From positions 16,149,810 through 16,213,809 of the forward strand of contig NC_061817.1 in assembly GCF_021462225.1 (NCBI RefSeq): a stretch of DNA of 64,000 bases. Direction: 5' to 3'. This DNA comes from Girardinichthys multiradiatus. Taxonomy: Eukaryota > Chordata > Actinopteri > Cyprinodontiformes > Goodeidae. Position 1 is the stretch's first letter, and every line of letters starts with the position of its first letter. The translations under genes and the position numbers were made by a program. This document shows, piece after piece, positions 1 to 11,280 of this stretch. The notes beneath the pieces are model-generated. The model worked only from the letters and a program-made list of their open reading frames with translations, searched no databases and had not been told where the DNA came from.

Positions 1-350
1 TCTGTTTTCAGTAAACAGTAGAATGATGTGCTTTACCAAAAAACTATCTTAGTCTCATCTGTCCACAAGACATTTTGTGAGGTTGAATTTCTTTAGAAGT
101 TGTTGTAGGCAGCATATCCACCATTCAGACTATCCTGCGTTACAACCTTTCAGTTTTTCTCTTCCGTCCACGTCCAGGGAGGTCAGCTGTGGTGCCTTGG
201 GTTGTAAATTTCTTAATTATGTTGCATAATGTGGACAAAGGAACACTGAGATCTCTGGAAATAGACTAACCTTGATGCTGTTGATGTTTTACCACAATTT
301 GGGTTCTCAAGTTCTCAGTTCTCTTCTTCTCTTTCTGTTTTCCATGCTTA
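1..350 (-). pseudogene. Tc1-like transposase fragment, cut by window edge
   Basis: Read on the minus strand this stretch resembles the N-terminal and middle part of a Tc1/mariner transposase: a start region rich in Glu and Arg near 345, a helix-turn-helix-like stretch, and near 45-60 the motif TDETKI that normally carries the first catalytic Asp. Stops and frame changes interrupt it, so it is dead. It differs from the Tc1 copies further right. The rest of the element lies outside the window. Confidence 0.55.
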
Positions 351-360
351 ATTCAAACTC

Positions 361-540
361 AATGAAAATTCAAAAATACTTTATTAATCCCAAAGGGAAA
401 TTAAATGTTGTTGTAGCTCATATTATGTAGGTTTCTTCAAAGAGCCGTTGTAGATACTGATTGCTGTTGAGCCTATGTGCGGACATGTGCTGGTTGACAT
501 TTGCCAGACAACAGGAACAGGCCTTTCAAATTTTCGGGAT
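361..540 (-). mobile_element. LINE 3' end (CR1/Rex1-like), reverse orientation
   Basis: The text ACTTTATTAATCCCAAAGGG and what follows is the reverse complement of a LINE tail ending in GGGATTAATAAAGT, a common teleost non-LTR 3' end. The next ~120 bases look like decayed 3' coding or UTR sequence. The clade is a guess from the tail. Confidence 0.4.
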
Positions 541-1008
541 CTACAACGATGTGGCAACCAGTGGTAAGAGCTCACTGGACTTATCTATACTAATGAAAAA
601 AAACAACAACTCTGCTTTACATTATAGCTAATTTGCTCACAAAGCAACATCATTCTGAAAAATAACATCCAGTCAACAGCCAGTCAGGCTTAAATGAACT
701 TGTTGATTCTAGCATTTGTTTAACTCCCACTTTTGGACTTTAACCATTAGACACAGCTTGTTGGATGTTCTATCTTGTGCTGTCTGAGAGTCTGATTGAG
801 AAAGTAGTGTAAAGGTATAGTCACTACTTCAATAGAAGTAGGCAAAAGGCGAAGGCAAAAAAAAAAAAGAAATGGTTACCATAACCTCCTTAAAACCTAT
901 GATGATGGCAGTTGCTGAGAATACAATGGTCGATTTATCCAAACGCAGGTGATAAACTGCCAAAATAATAATAATTATGATAACCTTGATTTTGTTAATT
1001 GTACATTA
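541..1008. other. No recognised feature
   Basis: AT-rich sequence with a short A-run near 860. I see no credible coding region or repeat boundary. Confidence 0.4.
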
Positions 1009-1205
1009 CAGCAAAAATTGTCCTCTGCATTTAATCCATCCCTTAGGGAGCAGTGGACTGCCATTGTGCGGCACCCAGGGAGTAGTTGGGTCTAAGGGTC
1101 TTGCTCAGGGACCCAGAGTGGCAGGCTGTGTTTCGAACTGGGGAACTTGCGGCCTCTCCAGGATGCAAACGCCCTTCTCTCTAACCACTAGGCCACCACT
1201 CCCAC
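1009..1205. repeat. Teleost interspersed repeat
   Basis: This segment, from the TCCTCTGCATTTAATCCATC part to the ACCACTAGGCCACCACTCCC part, matches a dispersed repeat I recognise from many fish genomes. The 110-codon open frame across it is a by-product of the repeat. Confidence 0.45.
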
Positions 1206-1276
1206 AGGATCCATATGTGCAGCCCGTGCATAACCCATATGGGACCCACCTGGACATGGGGGCAGTTCCATTGAAC
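1206..1276. repeat. GGGACCCA-type repeat, left block
   Basis: It contains CATATGGGACCCACCTGG and related words. The same kind of words form a larger block at 10530-10900. The two blocks flank the transposase and DUF4806-type genes, so they may be subterminal repeats of one CACTA-like element. That link is an inference. Confidence 0.4.
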
Positions 1277-3275
1277 TCCATTGATCCACTGAAATTGTTG
1301 GAAAAATAAAAAAAAATATTCTGAAGCCATGTGCAAATACCACAAAGAACATGAAGACCAAATTATTGAAATATCAAAATAGAAATATTGATTTGAAAAT
1401 CTTTAATGTTCTTCAATTCTTTCATCTACGCTATATGATTTTCTTTTAAAAAATAAAATAATGCAGGGGCATTTTATACATTGTAGATATTCTAATTTTG
1501 ATTTTGTACCATAATCATAAATTCAATTGATGGTATTTTACATCTGCTTGCACAGACATATAAATGTAATTAAGTTTTTCAATTGAGGTATTTAATTTCT
1601 AATTATGATTAGGCCTATTTAATGGAAGAAAACACATTTCTAAAATACCTAAAACATAATTTGCCTAAAATATCTTCCTTTTAAAGAATTGACATTCCAA
1701 TATAAGATATCAGTATTGGTAAAAAAACAAAATAAACCAACAAAAAAACAATAATAGCAATAAACTCGTATCTAACCCATATCCAAAATTGTACAAAAGC
1801 ACTATAAAGTATTCATCCGCTTCATAAAATAGTTCCAGATCAAAATCTTTTTTGATAAAATCAGCGTCATAATTCTGTATCTTCAGGATATGAGAGAGGT
1901 AGAGAGAGAAAGCAAAAAAGGGGGGAAAGTTCGCACATTAAACCTGCTTAAAATGGTTTGTGCCTGGGTAAATTGTGCTGGATGCTCACACGGACAACCC
2001 TGGCGGATGGATATTTTTAACAGAAGCAGCTTCAGCTCGAATTTTTCACTTTCCATCTTCCACGGTGAACTGAGATGTCCTTGCTAAGGTCAGACTAACT
2101 GTTAAAACTATGTTCAGAAGCTTTCCCCGTGTTAGAGTCCATAATGTCGTTGTTAATTTTACGTGTAAAATTGACTTATAATGTTTAGGAGGATTATGCG
2201 GTTTAAAGTTTAAAGTTAGCTAGCTGACTGAGCATACTTGACCTTGCCGGATAGCGGTAGTTAGCCCGGTAGAAGGCTCACATTTGAAACCACCTAAAAT
2301 AGGGCAGGCAGGAGATACATCCATGAAAGTCGAGGTGAGGCTGGAGTCTGATTTAAAAAAATAAATAATTTATAGCTTTGCCTTTTAGCTTTGTGCTGTT
2401 TCCAATGCCTTCTGGATCAGCATTCTTCCTGACATCCTGCCGCCACTTTTTTTTTTACTTCCTACACTGTGGCTAATATACAACATCTTGTGTTAAAATA
2501 TGTGAATTTCTCTCCAATCTTCGGAATATTTGCGTGGTTCGTTGTTTAAACACTGTCATGTTATCCACCTCCTAAAGAGTAACAGTACCGTCTTTTTTTA
2601 GTTCTGAGGCTTTTGCTCCTGGTCTTCAAAGCAAAATCAAGTGAAGGTATGCGGCCACTGGAAGCGTAGAGAATCTGAGAAATGCCCGCTTCTTATCATT
2701 GTCTGTGTGAAATGTGTAGCAATAAAACTGATTTGTTTTAGTAAGGAAGAAGAAAGTTTGACTCTGCTGCCATTTTGGCGCCCAAAGCAGCCCGCCATGT
2801 CGTCTACGCTTTTGTCAGATCAGGTCCAGGTAGAGGATAGGTGTCTTGTATTAAATTGCCATTAAAGGACAGCCTCGTTATATAGATTGCTAGACTCCAA
2901 GTGCTCGCTCACCAAGTGTGCAGAATTCAGAAAGCGCTGCTATGGATATGGAACATATGCGTCCAGTAGACATGTACCTTCAGGCACTAAATAGTGTCTG
3001 CAGAGCCAGAGGCTTCACGTTTAGCGCCTCTGGGCTGTACTTTCGGGTCTGGTCTCACCAGTTGATCTGCAGGCTCACGCTATGGGCTTCTACAGTAACT
3101 TCCCTGGTGAAAAATATTCAAAGTGGGGCTGAGCCCCCCTAAGCCAGTTTCAGCAACTATCCCAATATTTTACACAAATGGCAGGATTCCGGAACACCTT
3201 GAAAAAGTAATTGTTTCATGTCAGTATTAACCCTCTGTATCGCACTGAGTTTCTGGTTGATTTTTGCCTAAAGAT
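1277..3275. other. AT-rich stretch without a clear gene
   Basis: No convincing coding region. The short open frames near 1890, 2641 and 2918 lack recognisable motifs. If the flanking GGGACCCA blocks mark a transposon, this would be its 5' noncoding part and could hold the promoter and first exon of the transposase gene. Confidence 0.35.
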
Positions 3276-3345
3276 TCACGATTCTTTATTGTCATTGTAT
3301 GACCATAATGAAATTGTGTTGAGACCCGGCTCCAAAGATACACAT
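3276..3345 (-). mobile_element. LINE-like 3' tail, reverse orientation
   Basis: TTCTTTATTGTCATTGTATG followed by AATGAAATTGTGTTGAGACC is the reverse complement of a common teleost LINE 3' end (TGACAATAAAGAA). Only the tail is visible. Confidence 0.35.
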
Positions 3346-3510
3346 TTATTGCACAGACATAATTAAAAACACTTGCAGAACAGGGAGTGGCTGCTGCTCA
3401 GAGTTTTATGCTTGTGCCGTTCTGTTTAGGACTCAGACTCACTCCAAACATGTTCAGCACTTGTATACTATGATCACGAATAATGTCAAACTATTAAAAT
3501 CTTTGTTTCA

Positions 3511-5500
3511 GATCCAAACATGGATTACTGTTGTAGCCCGCGAACCAAACGGAGACGAATTAAAGCGAGAGTTGCAAAGCACTTGCTCATTTTAGAAAAT
3601 TATGGTCTCAAAAATAGTGTGACTTCAAATCCAGCCCATGTCCCTGAAACAGAAAGCCAGGTTCATGTGGAAGAGTTGAATTTGCAGGCAACCCAATATG
3701 AAGATGACCAAGAATCTGATTGTGACATCCATTCCAGTCACAGCAATGAAGAAGTTGATTCTGACGACACTGTGCCTTGCACTGATGTCAAAAAGAAGTT
3801 GGCTGATTGGGCAGCAAGTTGCAACATTTCACACAGTGCCCTTTCAGAACTATTACAAATGTTGGTGCAGTGCGGCTTGGATTTACCAAAAGATCCAAGG
3901 ACTCTATTATCAACTTTAAAAACATGTGACCTCAAAGACATTGGAGATGGGTGTTATCATCATTTTGGGGTATCAAATGCTCTGATTTTGCTGCTATCAC
4001 AACATCAACCTTCAGCTGAGACTCTGACTCTTGGTGTTAACATTGATGGATTGCCCCTGTTCCGAAGCTCTAAAATGCAGTTATGGCCTATTTTGACCAA
4101 AGTCAAAGAAATTCCCGGATGTAATGTTATTATTATTGGTCTGTATGCAGGTCCTACAAAGCCCAATTCTGTAGAGGAATATCTTAAGGACTTCATCCAG
4201 GACCTGAAGCATATAACCCAGGAGGTTTTACAGTACAATGGAATGCATTACAATATTGCACTTCCAGATGCCTTCATATGTGATGCCCCAGCCCGTGCCT
4301 TCCTAAAATGTATCAAGGGTCATTCGGGTTACAGTTCCTGTGAACACTGTACAGAGCATGGGGTTCACATGGACAACAGGGTTGTATTTCCTAATCTGGC
4401 CGCACCACTTAGAACAGATTTAGATTTTCAAAATATGGCAGATGAAGAGCACCATCGTGGTGTTTCCCCCTACAAGAGCTAGGCATAGGAATGGTGTCAA
4501 GCTTTGTTCTTGACTACATGCATTTAGTTTTCTTAGGAAACGTTCAAAAACTTGTGAGTCTGTGTATCAAAGGACCTTTATGATGTCGGATTTCTGCAAC
4601 CACCATCACAGTTATCTCCGGCCATTTGAAGCTAATTAGAGGACATCTCCCAAGGAATTTTGCTCGAAAGCCACGGTCACTTATGGAATACAGTCAGTGG
4701 AAGGCCACTGAATTCAGACAATTTTTGTTATACACTGGCCCTGTGGTTCTTAAAGGATGTTTACCTACAAGACTGTATAAGAACTTCATGTTGCTGTCTG
4801 TAGCAATAAGAATTCTACTCAGCCCAGCTTTGTGCATTGAATACTGTGATTATGCAGACAAACTGTTGAAATGTTGTGTGACTAACTTTGAAAAGATTTA
4901 TGGGACAGAGCACCTTGTGTACAACACACACTGTCTTATACATCTGGCTGATGATGCAAGAAGGTTTGGTCCCCTGGACAATATTTCATGTTTCCCTTTC
5001 GAAAATTATCTGGGCACATTAAAACAGCTGGTAAGAAGACCACAGTACCCTGTCCAACAAGTTGTACGGCGCTTAGGTGAAAAAACTAGCTGTCCTCCTC
5101 AGATCAAGAAAATGAGAAACAAGCCTCAGCCACCACATGTCTGTGGTCCAACTCTCTCAAACTATCCTCCTTGTGTACATTACAAAAAGTATATATATGA
5201 GGGAAACATAATTTCTTGCTCTCAAGGCGACAACTGTTTTGATGTTGGGGGGGAAAAGTTGCTGTTGTGAGAAACATTGTGGAGTTTGCATCAGGAGAAA
5301 TGTATGCTGTGTGTCAGTTTTATGAGAGACAAGGATGCTTTTACAATTATCCTATAGATTTTTCTTGCCTGGGGGTCAGAAAAGTGACAAAACTATCTGA
5401 AAGACTTCATAGTGTGCCTGTGACTGACTTGACAAAAAAAGTTGTGCTGCTTCCTGGACATGATAAAAATGTGGCTTTTCCTCTGTTACATGGCTGCTGA
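3511..5500 (+). pseudogene. CACTA-like (Transposase_21-type) transposase, frameshifted
   Basis: A splice acceptor (TTTGTTTCAG) ends at 3510, and a 320-codon frame opens with ATG at 3520. Residues 1-100 are basic then acidic. From about residue 165 comes the transposase core: NIDGLPLF, WPILTKV, GLYAGPTKP, YLKDFIQDLK, FICDAPARAF and KGHSGYSSCEHC. The DG...WP...GP...DxPAR...GHSGYxxCxxC order resembles plant CACTA/EnSpm Transposase_21. The frame breaks near 4478, and the next conserved motif (VLDYMHLVFLG) lies in another frame. A TGA follows near 4580. The C-terminal half reopens at 4626 (WKATEFRQFLLYTGP, FPFENYLGTLKQLVRR) to 5270, and a last shifted piece runs 5267-5500 (ending AFPLLHGC). At least three breaks mean it is no longer functional. 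The superfamily assignment rests on motif order. Confidence 0.7.
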
Positions 5501-5651
5501 TTTACCTCATATGAACTTTGCAGCATGCCTCTCTTCAACATTGTGGAGTTCAGAGAGGAAGTGACAAATGAAGGAAGGGCTCTAATGGATATCATCCTAT
5601 CGTGTTGGTTTACTGATGAGGACAAGACTGAGTGTTTTTGGCCAGTAGGCC

Positions 5652-7055
5652 TCAAACATAAATTTATTTTATTGGAATTTAATGTGAAAGACCAATACAA
5701 AGTGGTATACAATTGTGAAGTGGAAAGACAATTATACATGGTTCATGGATTTTTTTTTTTTACAAAAAACTTAAAATGGCGGTGTGCAAAAGTATTCAGG
5801 CCCCCTGAGTCAATACTTTGTGGAGCCACCTTTTGCTGCCATTACAGTTGCAAGTCTTTAAGGTTATATCTCTCCCTGCTTTCCAAATCTAGTGACTGAA
5901 ATTTTTGCCCATTCTTCTTTGCAAAACAGCTCAAGCTCAGTCAGATTAGATGGAGAGTGTTGGTGAACAGCAGTTTTCAGATCTTGCCAAATATCCTCTA
6001 TTGGGTTTATGTCTGGACTTTGACTGGGCCATTCTATCACATGAATATGTTTTGTTTTACACCATTCCATTGTAGTCCTGGCTTTATGTTTAGGCTCGTT
6101 GTCCTGCTGGAAAGTGAACCTCCGCCCCACTCTCAAGTCTTTTGCTGACTCCAACAGGGTTTCTTCCAAGATTGCCCTGTATGTGGCTCCAACCATCTTC
6201 CCATCAACTCTGACCACCTTCCCTGTCCCTCCTGAAGAGAAGCAGTGTTTTACATTTTGGCCAAAAAGCTAAATTTTGCTCTCGTCTGACCAAAGCACCT
6301 TCTTCCACATGTTTGCTGTGTCCCCCTCATGGCTTCTGGCAAACGGGACTTCTTATGGTTTTCTTTTAACAATGTCTTTCTTCTTTCCACCACATTTGTG
6401 CAGTGCACGTCTAATAGTTGTCCTGTGGACAGATTCCCCCACCTTAGCAGTAGATCTCTGCAGTTCGTCCAAAGTCACCATGGGCCTCTTGACTGCATCT
6501 CTGGTCCGTGCTCTCCTTCTTGTCTTGGTAGGTTTCCAGTTATTCCATACTCTTTCCATTTCCAGATGATGGATTGAACAGTGCTCCGTGAGATGTTCAA
6601 AGCTTGGGAAATCTTTTCATAGCCTAAACCTGCTTTAAACTTCTCCATAACTTTATCCCTGACCTGTGGTGTGTTCCTTGGACTTTATGATGCTGTTTGC
6701 TCCCCAATATTCTCTTAACCAACTTCTGAGGCCGTCACGGAGTAGCTGTATTTGGACTGAGATTAGATGACATACAGGTGGGTTCTATTTAGTCATTAGC
6801 AATCATCAGGCAACTTCTGAAGGTAATTGTTTGCACTCAGAGTAAAGGGGGCTGAATACTTTTGCACACCGCACGTTTCAGTTTTTTATTTGTAAAAAAC
6901 AAAATCATGTATAATTTTCTTTCCACTTCTCAACTCTATACCACTTTGTGTTGGTCTTTCAAATAAAATTCCAATAAAAGTTAATTATGTTTGTGGTTTT
7001 AATGTGGCAATATGTGGAAAAGTTCAAGGGATATGAATACTTTTACAACCCACTG
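5652..7055 (-). mobile_element. Tc1-like element (DD34E), left end truncated
   Basis: The right terminus reads CCCACTG then TA at 7056-7057, with a long inverted repeat running inward. The left arm matches that repeat only from about 70 bp inside the expected tip, beginning at CAAACATAAATTTATT near 5653. The outer left tip is therefore missing. The transposase is on the minus strand. The element sits inside the DUF4806-type gene and disrupts its first coding piece. Confidence 0.8.
5864..6700 (-). pseudogene. Tc1 transposase remnant
   Basis: An N-terminal piece (6353-6559: VWNNWKPTKTRRRARTRDAV, then ELQRSTAKVGESVHRTTIRR) carries the second helix-turn-helix and the basic hinge. The C-terminal piece (5864-6217) carries FQQDNEPKHKARTT and WPSQSPDINPIEDIW, giving 34 residues between the second catalytic Asp and the Glu (DD34E). 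The pieces lie in different frames with stops between them, so no full enzyme is made. Family length is about 340 residues. Confidence 0.75.
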
Positions 7056-7057
7056 TA

Positions 7058-7629
7058 GGTTCATTAGCCCTGTTTATTTTTGGGAGTAGGAAGCTCCAGC
7101 TTTTTCAGCTTCAAGACTGATCCTGTTACCTAATAGGTCCATTTCGAGTTTTTAAGAATGTTACATATATACATACACGCAGGGTGGCATTACACTTGAA
7201 CTTTAGTGAACATTAATGAGTCAGTAAATGCTTAAAAATAAAAAGCTTGCAAATCTTTGCATCATAGGCTACTGGCGTATAACTGCTAATTTAAGTTTCT
7301 TTGACACAATCATTTAACTATTATGCTTAGAAAATCACGGAGGTTATTGAGACACTATGACTTTAAAATATTATGACGCACACAGATCAAAACACACATG
7401 CACAGGTCTTCACACGCACACACAAATAATTTTGCACCAATAATGGCCCCATAGGCAATTAGTATTATTGTTTCAACAAATGGAAACAAAAACAGAAGGA
7501 TGGAATGCTGGGTAATGCACAATCTTGTTCAAGTTGTTTAATTAGCAATATATTATTGTCTGTAGACCTAGTGCTGTCTTTATAACATTTGAGCAACTTT
7601 TTTCTAACATGCTTTTTATCTGAAAATAG
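7058..7629. other. Intron-like sequence of the DUF4806-type gene
   Basis: It holds no repeat or gene I recognise, but has a CA-rich patch near 7375-7425. It lies between the Tc1 right end and the next exon. Confidence 0.35.
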
Positions 7630-8125
7630 GCAAGTCCAGGCCCTTGAAACGAGTGAAGAGGACTCTGACACATGTTGCGATGATGAGCTGCCACCTTCTC
7701 CACCCCTTGATTTTAGCAGCAATTTAAAACCATATAAGCCAGCTGTAAGAGTAACCAACCTTCATGCTTACCCAAGAAGCACCAGTAATCCATCTAATGA
7801 CTATAATGCCACGGCGACTGTGAAGAGCCCGAGTGCCACGGCGACTCTAAGAAGCCCGAGTGCCACCCCGTCTCATCAAGCCTCATCATGCTCAAACACT
7901 GCCAGGAGCGTTGGAGAAGCCATGTTTATTAAACTGATAACTTTAATTGAGGGAGTGAAGGAAACACAGAAAGTGCATGGCAAAATGCTCAATACTTTGC
8001 TTAAGCAAAGAGAAGCTTCAGTGTTGATCGAACTGCCTCAGGGAGCAGTGTTTCCATTAACAACAGTTGATGATGTCCAGACCATGAATGAGAAGCTGTC
8101 AGACTCAGAGTTCATGTCAGGAGTT

Positions 8126-9273
8126 GTAAGTTCAAATCTTATTAGCTTTTTTTCTGCATTTGCACTTGCTTTTAGGATCTCTGTCAGTCACTTATTTAAC
8201 AGCTGCTGGCTGCAAGGATCATCAGTCAGAAGCGTCACATATGTAGCATAACAGACCCATATATATTGCAGCGGTAAATGTTGCCAAAAAACATTGCTTA
8301 ATGTTGCCATTGATAATGATGTTTCTGGCAACTAATTTCCCTGCCAGCTAGACCAAGTTTTTAATTAAGACTCGTCAACTAGTCTTGAAAGGGTGGGGGG
8401 TGAAGAGACACTCAGGGAACAAGTCCAAATTTAACAGTTTATCTTTTTATCCCAAGTGTACAAAACTGGTGAACAAATAAAATGAAATTTTCCCAGTTTG
8501 CCACTGAAATACAGAGTATTTACATATTTATCATTGTACAAAACACCAGTTATCAGTTCACTGTTAGTGTAACAAACAGCAGTGGTGTGCAATTAAATCT
8601 GCTTCAACTGAAGATACATTTTATGTTAATGGAAATAAACATGTCACCATGATCAGATGAAAGATGTGAACACAACTGTTGATAAAGCATAGCATGCCAG
8701 TGTTCTCGACGGTTTATTTCATTGGGAAAAAGTTGCTGTCAAGGCCCACTATGCTGTCATTCCACCAAAAGACATTTACTTTGAAAAACCTTAGTAAGTT
8801 GTTCGACGCAGAAATTCTAAATAAATTTTACAATGAGTAAAATGTATTTAGAATTTGTAAAATTTTTTCACATGGAAAAATAATGAATGAAGACTCAATA
8901 TGATTGATTGAAAATGATCCAAAAAGCGTTAAACACTTCTTACATTGTGCTGACAAGATTCACAAGTAATCTATGAAAGTTTTGAGATTAATTGGGATTT
9001 ATAATTGTAATGTGTTGATGGTCCTCATTCTAAAATTTCGAGATGGTAAATTTTTGCGAGCAATACCAGTGATCTCGTTTACCAGTAAACTATTAAAAAC
9101 ATCTTTCAGTGTTTACTTTGGAGGAAATTAAATGAGGCTATTTTAGAGTTTAATCTAGAATTAAATCATAGCAAAAAATGTTTCATAATGACGAATTCTA
9201 AAATACAAAATGGTAATAGTAGTAATCATCTAAGTGACAATGGACCTCTCTGTTTTTCACCATATATTCTTAG
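8126..9273. other. Intron of the DUF4806-type gene
   Basis: It starts GTAAGT and ends TTCTTAG. The sequence is AT-rich with no recognisable insert. Confidence 0.5.
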
Positions 9274-10529
9274 GTCATCATGGTTGAAGAAATAGGAGGT
9301 GCTTCGGTAGACGATGCCACCCGAAGAATGATGTCATATATAATGTCACCTGACCTGGCACTGGAATACAACCTCTGCGGGCGTCATGGGAAGAGGCCCT
9401 TCAGGGAGCTTCGTCTTTTTGACCTCATTTATGGTAATTTCACAGACATTGGGACAGCACAATCACACTACCAAACAAAAACTCACTCTGCCAGATCACA
9501 CAATTCAGACATTTCAATAGAATCCCAGATAGATGGGGTCAGCCATACTTTTGACCTAGTCTTGTTAACCATTATCTAGTTGCAGTATAACTAAAAATAT
9601 ATTATACCACAGTTTTACCAAGAAAATTCCTTAAATTTAAATATTTACTTTTAAATGTTGTGGAATATTTGTTTTTATCCAAAGATTTTTTTTTTTTTTA
9701 TCTTATCTGAATGTATTTTCTTCATGGATTAAAATACTTGTATTGAATTACTTAAACCTAGAAAGTTCAAAAATAGTTGGATAGGGTACCATAAACTGTT
9801 ACTGTGACTTCAAATGGTAGTTATGGTATTCAATCTTATGATGCATGTCAAAAGTATCTTTTTTCATTAAAACCTACATGGAACTTTTCATGTAATGAAT
9901 TCCGTGCAGTTGCATTTTGTTTATTGCTCCGTTTATTTAGGAGAAGAGATAATTTATTGGTCAAGTACAATATTTTCCAGACTATGAAGTCACTCCAGAG
10001 TATAAATTGCTTCAGTCAAAAAATGCACCAATGCAACATTTATTTTTGAAATTTATTCCACAAAACAACTTAGAAATTCTAAGTTGACCCTTCCATTTAT
10101 TTCCAGGAGCACTGAAGACGAACATCCTAACAAAGGACATCAACAAGAAGGATGCAGAGAAGGCTCTTTCAAAATGGTTCACTGGTACTCGTGACAGAGG
10201 AGGGAAATGGGCGTTGCGAACACAGCGGGAGCTCACTAAACGGGGTGAAACACTGGCCCTTCAGTCCCAAGATCAAACACAAATCGAATACTGATTCTGC
10301 AAGTAAAAGTTTCATAACTCAGAGGATTCAGCCCATAACACATTCACAGTTCAATATTCAAACAGTAACATGGTATGGTTAGTTTTTATAGAGGAAACAT
10401 TGGATATTAAACTTGTTTGTCTCATTTACAGCTGTGTTTTGTATTTTTTATGTTGTAAATTAAGCAACATTTTAAAATGCAGTATTTTATATTTTTGCCA
10501 GTGTTTCATTTTAAGACTTGACTTTCATA

Positions 10530-10900
10530 GAGACCCACATGTAGAGCCATATGGGAAATTGTTGTCAAATCAACTTGGAAGCTGTTTTAAGGTCCTGTTG
10601 GTGCCCTATTAAGGCTCAGTGAGATTTATTTTTCCCAGGCAGTAATATGGGGTCTATGTGGGTCTTAGACAAATTGCCCAGATAGGCACCATGTAAAGCC
10701 TGGGTAGATCCCACTTGGGCCCCATACAAGATCCAGTGGGTCCATTTCTGCAGGCAGAGCTGAGGCCAACATGGGTCCCAAATGAATTGCCCAGAAAGGT
10801 CCCATGTTAAGCCCAGGTAGATCCCACATGAGGCCCACATGGGCAATACATGTGGGGGCCTCCATGAAACCCACGGACAAACCCACTTGGAACCTATTTT
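10530..10900. repeat. GGGACCCA-type degenerate tandem repeat, right block
   Basis: Many diverged copies of words such as CCCACATG, GGTCCCATGT, GTAGATCCCACWTG and AATTGCCCAGAWAGG. TAGATCCCAC occurs twice ~115 bp apart, and AATTGCCCAGA also twice. Both minus-strand open frames here simply translate the repeat. It starts ~240 bp after the DUF4806-type stop codon and resembles the block at 1206-1276. Confidence 0.6.
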
Positions 10901-11153
10901 CCAGCCCAAAAACTTTTTAGTTTCACTGCAAAGTGGGCTACCCTTGCTGCAAGTAACTCTGACTGTATCGTTCTTACCTCTGAGTTGACTAAATAATACC
11001 TAACATTTATTGGTCCTTCGAAGCCGGATTAATTCAATAACCTTATTTCTCTTTGCTTTAACAGTGACTCTGGGATCCGTGGGGGAAGCCTGACGTCGAG
11101 CGAAGCACCGCTGCACAGCCTCCATTAGCCGGAGTGGCTGAAAGTCCCGGTGT

Positions 11154-11167
11154 GTGTGAATTCACAC
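11154..11167. promoter_or_regulatory. 14-nt perfect palindrome
   Basis: GTGTGAATTCACAC is fully self-complementary. In retroviral leaders such palindromes can act as dimer-initiation sites. Its position supports that role, but this is inference. Confidence 0.5.
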
Positions 11168-11200
11168 CTGGCCAGTGGGTTATCGCCTTCCTCGGCGCGG

Positions 11201-11230
11201 GGTGACTCTCACAGGGTCCAGAGAGTCACC
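11201..11230 (+). promoter_or_regulatory. 10-bp perfect hairpin in the leader
   Basis: GGTGACTCTC pairs exactly with GAGAGTCACC around a 10-nt loop (ACAGGGTCCA). It lies just before the tandem array. It may belong to a packaging or dimerisation structure. Confidence 0.6.
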
Positions 11231-11280
11231 AAGAAGTCAACTCCGAGGTGAGACAGTTTTAAAATACAGTTCATAGGAAA

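Larger units (their letters stand above)
5525..10294 (+). pseudogene. DUF4806-type companion gene of the transposon, interrupted
   Basis: Four exon pieces read in one order. The N-terminal piece starts with ATG at 5525 (MPLFNIVEF, then [15 protein letters not shown]) and is cut near 5650 by a Tc1 element. An exon at 7630-8125 encodes an acidic and proline stretch ([19 protein letters not shown]), a Ser/Ala/Thr/Pro stretch with short direct repeats, and a helical stretch with [11 protein letters not shown]. It is bounded by AAATAG and GTAAGT. Exon 9274-9433 encodes EEIGGASVDDATRRMMSYIM and LCGRHGKRPFRELRLFDLIYG, the pattern I associate with DUF4806. Exon 10107-10294 encodes NILTKDINKKDAEKALSKWF and ends at TGA. 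Phases agree across the last two junctions (0, then 1). It follows the transposase by only ~25 bp in the same direction, so it is probably the second gene of that transposon. Its role is unknown to me. Confidence 0.6.

Noticed and set aside
5653..5899. C-terminal half of the 124-codon frame starting at 5525
   Set aside because: From about 5653 on it translates the Tc1 terminal repeat, not a host or transposon protein.
10616..10909. Two overlapping Trp/Gly-rich minus-strand frames
   Set aside because: They are translations of the GGGACCCA-type repeat.
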